Source: an uncultured Clostridia bacterium (GTDB lineage Bacteria; Bacillota; Clostridia; Christensenellales; CAG-138). From it: a stretch of 18,890 bases of DNA. Position 1 is the stretch's first letter. Every line of letters starts with the position of its first letter. The stretch spans positions 1-18,890 of the forward strand of contig CALAXO010000171.1 in assembly GCA_937894955.1 (NCBI GenBank), read 5' to 3'. This document shows, in pieces, positions 8,465 to 15,129 of this stretch. The notes below the pieces were generated by a model. The model made no database searches and had not been told where the DNA came from. It saw only the letters and a list, made by a program, of their open reading frames with translations. Position numbers and translations under genes: made by a program.

Positions 8465-9967
8465 TTATTTTGTTTTGCGAATAAGGTTTTCGGCGGGCTC
8501 GAACGAAAAATCCGTATCCAGCGGGAAAATCGGACGCGGAATATGCCTGTAGTCAAGGCTTGTCAAATCCTCGTTCGTGCCGCCCTTCGAAAGTGCCATA
8601 ATGCTGCGTTTTGCATATGCTGCCTGCTGCGCGGTGAGATATCCCAGTTTGCATACCACAATCTGCATATCGGCAGGGTTCCTTCCCAAATCGCCGAAAA
8701 CGGCCGGCAAACCGTAACCGATATGGTTTTCGCTCAGCACAATATCAACGCCGCATGAGCGGAAAAGAGCAATATCGCCGACTCCGTGAAATTTATTCCA
8801 GCCTTTGATATAGGCGAGAACCGTTCCCTTTGCCGTAATCGGAACCGAAGAGCTTCTGTCGAACTTTGCTCCGAAAGTCAGCCTCAGCTCCTGCCCGACC
8901 TTGTCCCTGCAAAGAAGGGTTGCTTCAGGGTCGTAGATTCCGCCGAATACCACAGGCGTTTCAAGCTCGTCGGTGCGAGAATCTTCCATTATGCGTCGCA
9001 GGAAGCCCGTGCAGTCCGATGTTGAACCTGCTGTCGGGTTATCTCCCGAATCCGAAAGATAAATCGGGAACGGGCCGCCGCTTCGAACCCCTTCGAATGC
9101 CGCATCCAGAGCTTCCGCTTCGGAATATGTTTCCGTTTGGAAGCAAAAATCATCGCGGCGCGCCCAAAGCTCCTCGGCAAGGCGAATTGCGCATCCATCC
9201 GCAAGGGACTGACTTTCTGCCGTGACGTACACTGCGGCGGAGCTGTTTTCATTGTCGCACCACGGAAAACCCATTAAATACGATGCCGCAAGAATGCCCG
9301 GCTCACGCTCCGCCGCCCTTGTTTTTTCGGCAAGCGAACGCATGGGTTCCACCGTTGAAGAGGATTTTTCGCCCGCAACAAGGAAAGGGACGCGCACCCA
9401 GGCGGATTTCGCTTTCACTCCGCGTTCAAGGGCTGCAATCGTCATCTCGGCCGCCTTAACACCCGTTTCGTATCTGTCCGTATGCGGTGCGCATTTAAAT
9501 GCCGCAAATCCGTCTGCATTATCGTGCATACGCTGCGTCATTGTTGCATGTGTGTCGAGCGAACAGAAAATCGGAATTTCGGGCAGCGCGGCGCGAAGCT
9601 CCTCCAAAAGAAAGCCCTCCGCATCGCCCAAACCATGAATGTACATTGAGCCGTGCAACGCAAGTGCCGCCGCATCAAGCGGCTGCTTTTTGTTTTCCGC
9701 AACAGCGGTTTCGATAATCTCTTTCTTAATTTTGTTATAAAAATCAATATCAACCTCACCGTTCGGCACCGCGCTCGTGAAAACGGAAGGCACAACCTCG
9801 CATCCTGCCGCAAGCAGGGTCTTGATTATTCCCGTTGCGGCATCGTTTTCCTTGAATCTGTTAAAAATTTCCGCCCCGCGAATGACTGCAAACTCGCTTT
9901 CGCCCGCAATTATCGGATTGAATGAATTTGATTCATGGTGCATCGATGCAGTGAAAACACGTTTCAT
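8465..9967 (-). CDS. M81 family (MlrC-like) metallopeptidase
   Basis: A 500-residue protein of the M81/MlrC family, whose namesake hydrolyses linearised microcystin; the substrate in gut-type Firmicutes is not established. Motifs in order: HHESNSF (10-16), ALHGSM (103-108), LDTHATM (138-144), APHTDRYETG (160-169), all typical of the N-terminal metal-binding domain, and DSGDNPTAGS (306-315) of the C-terminal MlrC domain. No signal peptide, so it is cytoplasmic. AAGGAGA lies 6-7 nt before the ATG and its first A belongs to the TAA stop of the CBM9-like gene, only 11 bp away, so the two are very likely translationally coupled. It is the middle gene of the operon with a sugar-related protein on each side, which suggests a substrate linked to glycan or glycoconjugate breakdown. 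Confidence 0.9.
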   Translation of the reverse strand: MKRVFTASMHHESNSFNPIIAGESEFAVIRGAEIFNRFKENDAATGIIKTLLAAGCEVVPSVFTSAVPNGEVDIDFYNKIKKEIIETAVAENKKQPLDAAALALHGSMYIHGLGDAEGFLLEELRAALPEIPIFCSLDTHATMTQRMHDNADGFAAFKCAPHTDRYETGVKAAEMTIAALERGVKAKSAWVRVPFLVAGEKSSSTVEPMRSLAEKTRAAEREPGILAASYLMGFPWCDNENSSAAVYVTAESQSLADGCAIRLAEELWARRDDFCFQTETYSEAEALDAAFEGVRSGGPFPIYLSDSGDNPTAGSTSDCTGFLRRIMEDSRTDELETPVVFGGIYDPEATLLCRDKVGQELRLTFGAKFDRSSSVPITAKGTVLAYIKGWNKFHGVGDIALFRSCGVDIVLSENHIGYGLPAVFGDLGRNPADMQIVVCKLGYLTAQQAAYAKRSIMALSKGGTNEDLTSLDYRHIPRPIFPLDTDFSFEPAENLIRKTK

Positions 9968-9978
9968 ACTTTTCTCCT

Positions 9979-11052
9979 TTACTCAACGTAATTAAATCCG
10001 TCGCTTTGGACAACAATTGTTTTTCCGCACGTCAGTTTGCGGCTCAGTTCGAAGTACCGTGATGTTGTTTCAACGATTGTCTTTTTCGCAGCATCCGCAT
10101 CGTATGCGAACCCCGTCGGAAGGCAGGCCGCCGCTTCCTCCGCCGTTTTTGCAAAGCACCCGAAACGGCGATAGAATTCATGCTGCGCATAATAAATTTT
10201 GTACATTTCGAGCTTTATCTTTTCTTCCTCCGGCATCGGGCAGCTTTCACCCTTTTCGGTAAAAAAGACATATGCCCATGTTTCCGGGTAATGTATATCG
10301 ATAAGTCCCGTTGCTGCCCACACCCAGTTATCCTCGGGCAGGGGTTTTCCGTCCGCGCCCATACGTTTTGCATATTTTCCGTCGGCAGCATCGACCGTCC
10401 ATTGCACGCGCGAGAAATTCATGCGCCAAACTTCACCCGTCGTCGGTGCCTTGCGCACAGGATAGCAGCGTTCAAGTTCGGGAGGGTTTTTTTCTTTCGA
10501 GTAGGTCTCCGTCAATCCGGCGAACGGAATTTTAATTTCAACCGACCAAAATTTGTTGTCCGCCGCGGGATTGTTCACCTCTCCCGAAATCATGCAGGCG
10601 GTTTCAACCCCGGGCATGTTCCACGCAGTGACGGATCTTCCTCCGTTTCTGTACGGCATTGTAAGGAGCAAATCCCATTGCGTGTTGAACGCATTCATTT
10701 CAAGTTCCATGTAATTATGCGTCGATCCGCTCGGGTCAATAAAAACCTCAAAATCATTATCGTAATACATGACACTGTCGCGCTGTTTTATCGTTGCCCA
10801 TATTTCATTGCCTTCCAGCAGGGCGGCAACGTAAAGGTTCCGCTCGTCCCAGCAGATTTTTGCGCGGGTGCGGAAACGCGGCGTCGGAAAATCGCCGCCG
10901 CTGATATCAACAAAATCCTCGGTAAACGGCACACTATTCCAGAACGGTTTATTAATATTTCCGTCAAGCACCAATTCGCCCGCCGCTTTCGGGCAAAAGT
11001 ATATCGGCGGCTGCGGCGCGAGGCGCGGCATAGGTACGGGAGCTTCAAACAT
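9979..11052 (-). CDS. Carbohydrate-binding family 9-like protein
   Basis: A 357-residue protein. The N-terminal two thirds resemble the CBM9-like fold: GELVLDGNINKPFWNSVPF (26-44), RAKICWDERNLYVAALLEG (63-81), the acidic stretch VMYYDNDFEVFIDPSG (93-108), NYMELEMNAFNTQWDLLL (112-129) and WRMNFSRVQW. The last 90 residues are helical and unfamiliar. CBM9 modules bind sugar chain ends, but stand-alone proteins of this type often have no proven ligand. No signal peptide is visible, so unlike most binding modules it would stay in the cytoplasm. GGAGG lies about 8 nt before the ATG. It is the first gene of the operon with the M81 and GH29 genes, read from the promoter at 11144-11172. Confidence 0.82.
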   Translation of the reverse strand: MFEAPVPMPRLAPQPPIYFCPKAAGELVLDGNINKPFWNSVPFTEDFVDISGGDFPTPRFRTRAKICWDERNLYVAALLEGNEIWATIKQRDSVMYYDNDFEVFIDPSGSTHNYMELEMNAFNTQWDLLLTMPYRNGGRSVTAWNMPGVETACMISGEVNNPAADNKFWSVEIKIPFAGLTETYSKEKNPPELERCYPVRKAPTTGEVWRMNFSRVQWTVDAADGKYAKRMGADGKPLPEDNWVWAATGLIDIHYPETWAYVFFTEKGESCPMPEEEKIKLEMYKIYYAQHEFYRRFGCFAKTAEEAAACLPTGFAYDADAAKKTIVETTSRYFELSRKLTCGKTIVVQSDGFNYVE

Positions 11053-11103
11053 GGACTCATCCTCCGTGCTGTTTTAAATCGGCTTAAAAAAGGACCCGAA
11101 TTC

Positions 11104-11115
11104 CTTTTGCAAAAG
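11104..11115. promoter_or_regulatory. CTTTTGCAAAAG palindrome in operon leader (candidate operator)
   Basis: A perfect 12-bp palindrome containing TTTTGCAAAA, about 20-30 nt downstream of the predicted transcription start of the CBM9-M81-GH29 operon, a position suited to repression by roadblock. It shares its core with 5599-5608 and 14800-14809. The binding protein is unknown. Confidence 0.4.
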
Positions 11116-11143
11116 CCGAAATGTTTTTAATATTCCTTACAGA

Positions 11144-11172
11144 ATTCTATCATCTGTCCGCATATGTGTCAA
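11144..11172 (-). promoter_or_regulatory. Promoter of the CBM9-M81-GH29 operon
   Basis: On the minus strand: TTGACA (11172-11167), 17-bp spacer, TAGAAT (11149-11144). It predicts a start near 11137 and a leader of about 85 nt. The -10 overlaps an AGAATTCT palindrome. Confidence 0.75.
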
Positions 11173-11231
11173 CCGTGCCGAAGCTGCCCGCTTCGCAATG
11201 TTCACAGCGTGCGTCATGCTCAAAAAAGCGC

Positions 11232-11278
11232 AAAAAAGAGCCGAGGGGAAAGAAGTTCTGAGTCCGTTCCCCCGGCTC
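11232..11278 (-). terminator. Intrinsic terminator of the cytidylate-kinase-like gene
   Basis: On the minus strand GAGCCGGGGGAA pairs with TTCCCC(T)CGGCTC, 12 pairs with one bulge (plus-strand arms 11238-11250 and 11267-11278), followed by TTTTTT (11237-11232). It lies about 94 nt after the stop at 11372 and just upstream of the next promoter. Confidence 0.85.
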
Positions 11279-11371
11279 GGCGATATTTAACGGCTTCGGC
11301 CTTTTCAAAACTCAAACTGCGCAGAATTGATTTTGTCAAGCGGCCGAGACCTCCCGTTTTCGAGTTTTAAA

Positions 11372-11971
11372 TCAAAAAAGTTTTGCAAGTCGCGGCACGA
11401 TTTTTTTGATTTCGGTGTTCGTTGTGTTTATGCACAGGTCGTAATTGAGCTTGTCGCCCCATTTTCTGCCCGTGTAGAACTCATAATATTTTGCGCGGTT
11501 GCGGTCGATTCGGTTGATTTGTTTGCGCATTTCATGGTCGCTCAAATGTTCGTTTTCGGGTGCTTTCAGTCGGCAGCGTGCTATTTTGCTTGCCATATCC
11601 GCATAGACAAAGATTTTGAGCGGGTTTTTATCTTTTAAAATATAGTCCGCGCAGCGTCCGACAAGCACGCAGTCGGATTTTTCGCTCATTTCCGTTAAAA
11701 TCTGCGCCTGCTGACGGTAAATCTCCTGGTTCTGCTCCATAAGCGGATGCGGAACGGGGCAAATGCTGTGTCCGATGGTTATCGGCATCAAATTCAACGG
11801 ACGATGTTCAACAATTTGCTGCACATACTGCTCCGAAAGCTCCGTGCGCTTTGCGATTTCGGCAATAATTTCGCGGTCGTAGTATGCAATTCCAAGCTCT
11901 TCGGCAAGCCTTCGCCCAAGCTCACGTCCGCCGCTGCCGAATTCCCTGCCTATAGTGATGATTTTGTTCAT
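11372..11971 (-). CDS. Cytidylate kinase-like family protein
   Basis: A 199-residue P-loop protein of the cytidylate-kinase-like family. The nucleotide-binding loop GREFGSGGRELGRRLAEELG is at residues 8-27, followed by YYDREII (30-36), a segment typical of this family, and later VLVGRCADYIL and a lid-like region rich in Arg (KIARCRLKAPEN, RIDRNRAKYYEFYTGRKWGD). Members resemble CMP kinase, but their phosphate acceptor is largely unproven, so no gene symbol is given. GGAGG lies 8 nt before the ATG. Single-gene unit with its own promoter (12094-12122) and terminator (11232-11278). Confidence 0.88.
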   Translation of the reverse strand: MNKIITIGREFGSGGRELGRRLAEELGIAYYDREIIAEIAKRTELSEQYVQQIVEHRPLNLMPITIGHSICPVPHPLMEQNQEIYRQQAQILTEMSEKSDCVLVGRCADYILKDKNPLKIFVYADMASKIARCRLKAPENEHLSDHEMRKQINRIDRNRAKYYEFYTGRKWGDKLNYDLCINTTNTEIKKIVPRLAKLF

Positions 11972-12093
11972 TCGATCGCCTCCTTTTCTTTATAAACGGC
12001 CGGAGGGCTGCAATGCCGCCCGCCCTGTCACGGAAGAACCGCGTTTGGCAGGCCCGCAGTATTCCTGTCGTCACCCGCTGTTACATATATGAT

Positions 12094-12122
12094 ATTTTAA
12101 CACATTTTCATGACATATGCAA
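12094..12122 (-). promoter_or_regulatory. Promoter of the cytidylate-kinase-like gene
   Basis: On the minus strand: TTGCAT (12122-12117), 17-bp spacer ending in TGT, TAAAAT (12099-12094), i.e. an extended -10 (TGnTAAAAT). It predicts a leader of about 115 nt. The rest of the 11972-12296 gap holds only this promoter, the leader and the terminator at 12214. Confidence 0.65.
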
Positions 12123-12213
12123 GTGTTTTTTCACTCATTTAATTTTAAATGACGAAAAGGCGCAGAATTCCCTGTTAAAGGCGATTGAACATTGATATCC
12201 TCGCCTTTTCCAC

Positions 12214-12253
12214 AAAAAAACGATCCCCCGGCACACCCGCACCGAAAGATCGT
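12214..12253 (-). terminator. Intrinsic terminator of the lipoprotein gene
   Basis: On the minus strand ACGATCTTTCGG (12253-12242) pairs with CCGGGGGATCGT (12231-12220), with three G-U pairs, and is followed by seven T (12220-12214). It lies 44 nt after the stop at 12297. Confidence 0.82.
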
Positions 12254-12296
12254 TCACTGTTTACAGATTCAATTTTGAAGCTGCCGCTTCGAAAGC

Positions 12297-13415
12297 TCAG
12301 TCGTTCGCCTTTCTTGCGTTTTCGTCGAGCACGGGCGAAGGAGTTGTTTCATCGCCCGCAACGGCAGTGTCCGTAAGATTCGTTGAAGGGCGCAGCGTTG
12401 CGGCGATTCTTGCAACGGTACCGTTTTCAACGGTGAGCCGAATTGCGGCAACATTGCCGAAAACGTACAATCCATCCGAATCTTTTGTGCAGCCCGCTTC
12501 GGTGAGGATCTCTTCCGCTTCAGCGAGCGTCATTCCGACTTTAACGCCGAGAGCATCGTATTCGGTTGAAGTAAAGCTGACCTCCGCCGTCATTGCCGCA
12601 TCCTTAACATCCGGGAAACCACGCATGATCGCAACGCAGCCGTCCTCGCTTTCATAGCGTCTTGACGTCGCATTTTTTCCGGAATACTTAAAATTCGGAT
12701 TAATCATAACAGAGTAGAACAACCCGAGATCCGCAGGGAGATGACTCTTTTTGTTCAGCGCGTCAATTTCGCTGTCGCGATAAGGAATCCAAACGCGAAT
12801 ACTTGAAATATCATTTCCTGTTTCAACGGCAAGCGAAATGATGACAATGCCTTTGCGGAATGAAAACTCACGGCTGTGCGGCAAACCATCGTCCGCGGGA
12901 GTTTCCTCATAAATCTGTTCGTAGCCGGCGTCCAACAGCTTTTCTTTGGCTTTGTCGATGCCGTTGCCGACGCTTATTCCGAGAACGGCGCGGTCGGTGG
13001 TGTACAACGGGGTCGTTGAACCGTCCGCATTACGCATAATGGTCTTGTTTGCGGCTCGAATCGTGAACCCGGTTGCGATAAGCTCCGTGTTTTTATCCGG
13101 CTCACCGTACTTCAGTTCAAGAGTGCTCAGAGTGTACGTAATATCAAGATTATCCTTTGAACGGAAAATCTCCGCATGGTCGGGAATGCCTCCGTAAGAC
13201 GCGAACTCCGAACCGAATGCCGATTCCCTGGTGCCGAGCGGGTAGGGCATCCGCAGCGTTTCGTTAATCTGGCGAACTTCTTCATAGTCGTAGAGTCCGT
13301 TGTTCTTCTCTGTCATTTCAACTTCATGTTTTTTGCAGCCTGCAATGCAGAAACATGCCGAAACAAGAAGAAGGGCAGCAATGGTGAGTGAAATCACTCC
13401 GATGTTTTTTTTCAT
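12297..13415 (-). CDS. Lipoprotein with two SmpA/BLIP-like half repeats
   Basis: A 372-residue predicted lipoprotein. The N-terminus MKKNIGVISLTIAALLLV is a lipoprotein signal, with two possible lipobox cysteines: VSAC (C21) and IAGC (C27). Two segments share a pattern: GISVGNGIDKAKEKLLDAGY in the middle and GVKVGMTLAEAEEILTEAGC near the C-terminus, each followed by beta strands. This resembles the SmpA/BamE or BLIP-like fold, in which VGMT...A...L opens the domain. The C-terminal tail is Thr/Pro-rich and probably unstructured. No catalytic motif was seen, so the function is unknown; the protein should sit on the outer face of the membrane. The ribosome binding site is weak (AAAGG, about 15 nt before the ATG). 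Own promoter (13513-13541) and terminator (12214-12253). Confidence 0.8.
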   Translation of the reverse strand: MKKNIGVISLTIAALLLVSACFCIAGCKKHEVEMTEKNNGLYDYEEVRQINETLRMPYPLGTRESAFGSEFASYGGIPDHAEIFRSKDNLDITYTLSTLELKYGEPDKNTELIATGFTIRAANKTIMRNADGSTTPLYTTDRAVLGISVGNGIDKAKEKLLDAGYEQIYEETPADDGLPHSREFSFRKGIVIISLAVETGNDISSIRVWIPYRDSEIDALNKKSHLPADLGLFYSVMINPNFKYSGKNATSRRYESEDGCVAIMRGFPDVKDAAMTAEVSFTSTEYDALGVKVGMTLAEAEEILTEAGCTKDSDGLYVFGNVAAIRLTVENGTVARIAATLRPSTNLTDTAVAGDETTPSPVLDENARKAND

Positions 13416-13512
13416 TTGGAGAAATCAACCTTTCAAACCGTTAAATTGTGCGCCGCCGGCAGAATCGGCCCGCAAACGAGGGTTCGGATGCTTCAGCGCA
13501 TAGTTCATACAC

Positions 13513-13541
13513 AGTATACTTTATTTTCAATAAAATTTCAA
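13513..13541 (-). promoter_or_regulatory. Promoter of the lipoprotein gene
   Basis: On the minus strand: TTGAAA (13541-13536), 17-bp spacer, TATACT (13518-13513). It begins only a few bases after the T-run of the folT terminator, so the two units are cleanly separated. Confidence 0.7.
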
Positions 13542-13544
13542 CAG

Positions 13545-13594
13545 TAAAAATCACCTCCGACGGGGCGCGCCGTTTGAAAGCGGACGGAGGTGAT
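13545..13594 (-). terminator. Intrinsic terminator of folT
   Basis: On the minus strand ATCACCTCCG (13594-13585) pairs with CGGAGGTGAT (13559-13550), a perfect 10-bp stem, followed by TTTTT (13549-13545). It lies 33 nt after the folT stop. Confidence 0.82.
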
Positions 13595-13627
13595 CACAGC
13601 AGTATTTGCCGAGCGGATTTTCACTTT

Positions 13628-14458
13628 TTACGGCGTATTCGGCACCTCTCCCGTCGGCGCAGCCGTTTCCGTTATCGGGGCGGGAGTTGATTCCGGCTTC
13701 GGCTTTGTGTTTGATTTTTTCCACTTAACATAACCGAAAATTGCCAGTGCCGAAATAACCGCGGCGCAAACAAGCGCAGCAATGTTGCCGACGCTGACTT
13801 TAAGCATCGGAGGCTTTTCGGGAAGCAAATGCAGCTTGTAAAGTGCCATTGAAATTGCACCAAGCCAAATCACAAGCACAACGGATTCCAGCGGGAACAT
13901 TGCCGCATTTTTAATGACGCGTGCAATTGTGATGAATTTGTACGGATCTGCGCCGGTAACTGAATTATACAGATTCATAATAAGCGGGTTCACGATGAAG
14001 TTGCAAACGACAACGACCGCAAACCGCGAGGCTATTATGCGCCAACTTGACAGCTTTGCGCGATAAAGGAAAAGGCCGAAAATGAAGCTGCTGAGCATTT
14101 CGACAGCGATGAACGGGAAAAAATAAGCTCCCGTCGGGAAAAGCATCGCTCCGATCGTGTCGCTTACCGCGCCTACCAAAAGGCCCACAAGCGGACCGTA
14201 GATCATTGAACCCGCCGAATTGACGATGAAGTCAAAGCCGAAATTCAGCGCCCCGGGTATGATAACAATTTTCACGACCTTTACCGCAATGCGCATTGCA
14301 ATGATGACGGCGGCAAAAACAAGCATACGCCAGTTTTTGAACTCATTGGCCGCGCAGCGCCAGAACCCTGCGCAGAACGGGTCATTGAAGATTGCTTTTG
14401 TGTTGTAAGGTTTGTTGTTTTGGGTGAACTGCGTTTCAATCGGTTTAAATTTTTGCAT
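13628..14458 (-). CDS. folT: ECF transporter substrate-binding (S) component, FolT family, with N- and C-terminal extensions
   Basis: Integral membrane S component that captures folate and docks on a shared EcfAA'T module to import it. 276 residues. The S-component core (about 42-212) has FAAVIIAMRIAVKVVKIV, the FolT-like stretch GSMIYGPLVGLLVGAVSD (83-100), IGAMLFPTGAYFFPF (102-116) and FIFGLFLYRAKL. FolT proteins are usually 170-190 residues. Here about 40 polar residues precede the core, and a further membrane helix (about 222-244) and a Pro/Thr-rich tail (KPESTPAPITETAAPTGEVP) follow it. The start at 14458 (MQKFKPIE) is preferred over 14494 because the only Shine-Dalgarno, GGAGG at 14472-14476, precedes it, though at a long 13 nt with a run of seven T between. 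No ECF ATPase genes are adjacent, which fits the shared-module type. The THF riboswitch upstream makes the folate assignment firm. Confidence 0.9.
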   Translation of the reverse strand: MQKFKPIETQFTQNNKPYNTKAIFNDPFCAGFWRCAANEFKNWRMLVFAAVIIAMRIAVKVVKIVIIPGALNFGFDFIVNSAGSMIYGPLVGLLVGAVSDTIGAMLFPTGAYFFPFIAVEMLSSFIFGLFLYRAKLSSWRIIASRFAVVVVCNFIVNPLIMNLYNSVTGADPYKFITIARVIKNAAMFPLESVVLVIWLGAISMALYKLHLLPEKPPMLKVSVGNIAALVCAAVISALAIFGYVKWKKSNTKPKPESTPAPITETAAPTGEVPNTP

Positions 14459-14466
14459 AAAAAAAT

Positions 14467-14497
14467 CGAATCCTCCGTGTTTTGAACCGAGCATTCG
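14467..14497 (-). promoter_or_regulatory. Hairpin sequestering the folT Shine-Dalgarno (riboswitch expression platform)
   Basis: On the minus strand CGAAT-G-CTC (14497-14489) pairs with GAG-G-ATTCG (14475-14467), 8 pairs around one G-G mismatch and a 13-nt loop. The 3' arm holds most of the GGAGG Shine-Dalgarno (14476-14472). Seven T follow directly before the ATG. CTCCG upstream (14534-14530) could pair with CGGAG of the Shine-Dalgarno region as an alternative. The fold implies translational control; the T-run also allows termination. Inference from base pairing only. Confidence 0.55.
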
Positions 14498-14588
14498 TTG
14501 TTACCGGCGCGCCGGCCTGCCGCCCGCCCCGGAGCAGCCGTGAAAACAAAATTTTTTGAATCCGTTTTCGAAAGCCGAAAGCCTATGT

Positions 14589-14740
14589 AACAGCGGGATG
14601 CGGCGACAGCACAGCAACAAGCATTCTGCGCACGGCACAGCATTCTTTGCCTTGTATTTACCGAACGCATATGAGTTTTCGTCCGGGAATCAACTCCCTG
14701 TTTCCCCGGCACTTGCCAACTCACTGTCACCTACTCTGTT
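14589..14740 (-). ncRNA. Tetrahydrofolate (THF, folT-type) riboswitch with enlarged P4 arm
   Basis: On the minus strand, about 152 nt. P1: AACAG (14740-14736) with CTGTT (14593-14589). Then AGTAG and P2: GTGACAG with CTGTCGC. P3: GAGTT with AACTC around an internal loop with the conserved AAGTG and ACGAA. The upper P3 stem pairs CCGGGGAA with TTCCCGG and closes a loop with AGGGAG. The joining segment CGCATCCCG between P2 and P1 contains the conserved GCATCC, and TCCC can pair with GGGA of the loop as the family pseudoknot. The order GAGTAG, AAGTG, GGGA loop, ACGAA, GCATCC follows the THF riboswitch consensus as I recall it. Between P3 and P2 lies about 60 nt, foldable as ACAA(G)GCA with TGCTTGT plus an inner TGTGC/GCGCA stem, far longer than the usual short P4. 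It starts at the predicted transcription start of folT. Confidence 0.88.
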
Positions 14741-14746
14741 TCGGTC

Positions 14747-14775
14747 ATTTTAGCAAACAAATGCGCTGATTACAA
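14747..14775 (-). promoter_or_regulatory. Promoter of the folT transcript
   Basis: On the minus strand: TTGTAA (14775-14770), 17-bp spacer ending in TGC, TAAAAT (14752-14747), an extended -10. The predicted start near 14740 coincides with the first base of riboswitch P1, which supports both calls. Confidence 0.7.
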
Positions 14776-14998
14776 CATCCACGGTCACATTTTTGCTTTT
14801 TTTGCAAAATATATCTTTTTCTGTCTTTTTCAATCGTTACTGCGCTCTGACCGAACTATTCAGCTTTTACGGCAATTCATCGCCTGCACAGTTTCATTTT
14901 TTTTCACAAGATCACACTTTATTCGTTTTTTGTGTAAAAAATATCAACGTTTTGCCCGCAAATTTTCAATTTTTTTGTTTCCCTTTTCGCGAGTTTGA
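14776..14998. other. AT-rich divergent intergenic region with TTTTGCAAAA palindrome
   Basis: No gene was seen. The segment lies between the folT and LOG promoters and is rich in T-runs (for example 14800-14803, 14899-14906 and 14971-14976). It contains TTTTGCAAAA at 14800-14809, roughly 60-70 bp upstream of the folT start, and a short TTTTTT-gtgt-AAAAAA dyad near 14926-14941. Possible regulatory spacer; nothing more can be supported. Confidence 0.5.
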
Positions 14999-15007
14999 TG
15001 TTATAAT
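14999..15007 (+). promoter_or_regulatory. Extended -10 promoter of the LOG gene
   Basis: TGTTATAAT (14999-15007) is a perfect TGnTATAAT element. The -35 is poor: TTGTTT at 14975 would need a 21-bp spacer. The 14 bases ATGTTATAATGTAT (14998-15011) recur exactly at 18661-18674. The leader to 15130 is about 115 nt and contains a hairpin, CCGCAC with GTGCGG (15027-15043). Confidence 0.6.
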
Positions 15008-15129
15008 GTATACGGAAAGAAATTCACCGCACCGCTTGTGCGGCAAAGCCTTCCGCCTTGATTCATTACTTCAACGAAAGGGCTTCCGCATACGGGCATT
15101 CCCCAATGCAGAGCAGCGGTGTCGTCAGA

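Noticed and set aside
10180..11130. A 316-codon frame on the plus strand over the CBM9-like gene
   Set aside because: Arg/His/Phe-rich low-information translation without a start signal; the minus-strand gene has family motifs and a good ribosome binding site.
11307..11368. AAAACTC / GAGTTTT inverted repeat after the cytidylate-kinase-like gene
   Set aside because: Only seven pairs, mostly A-T, around a 48-nt loop; the stronger terminator at 11232-11278 explains termination.
14504..14515. CCGGCGCGCCGG palindrome in the folT leader
   Set aside because: Could be part of the riboswitch expression platform, but it folds as only four pairs around CGCG, and GGCGCGCC also occurs in the folT terminator loop. 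No function can be supported.
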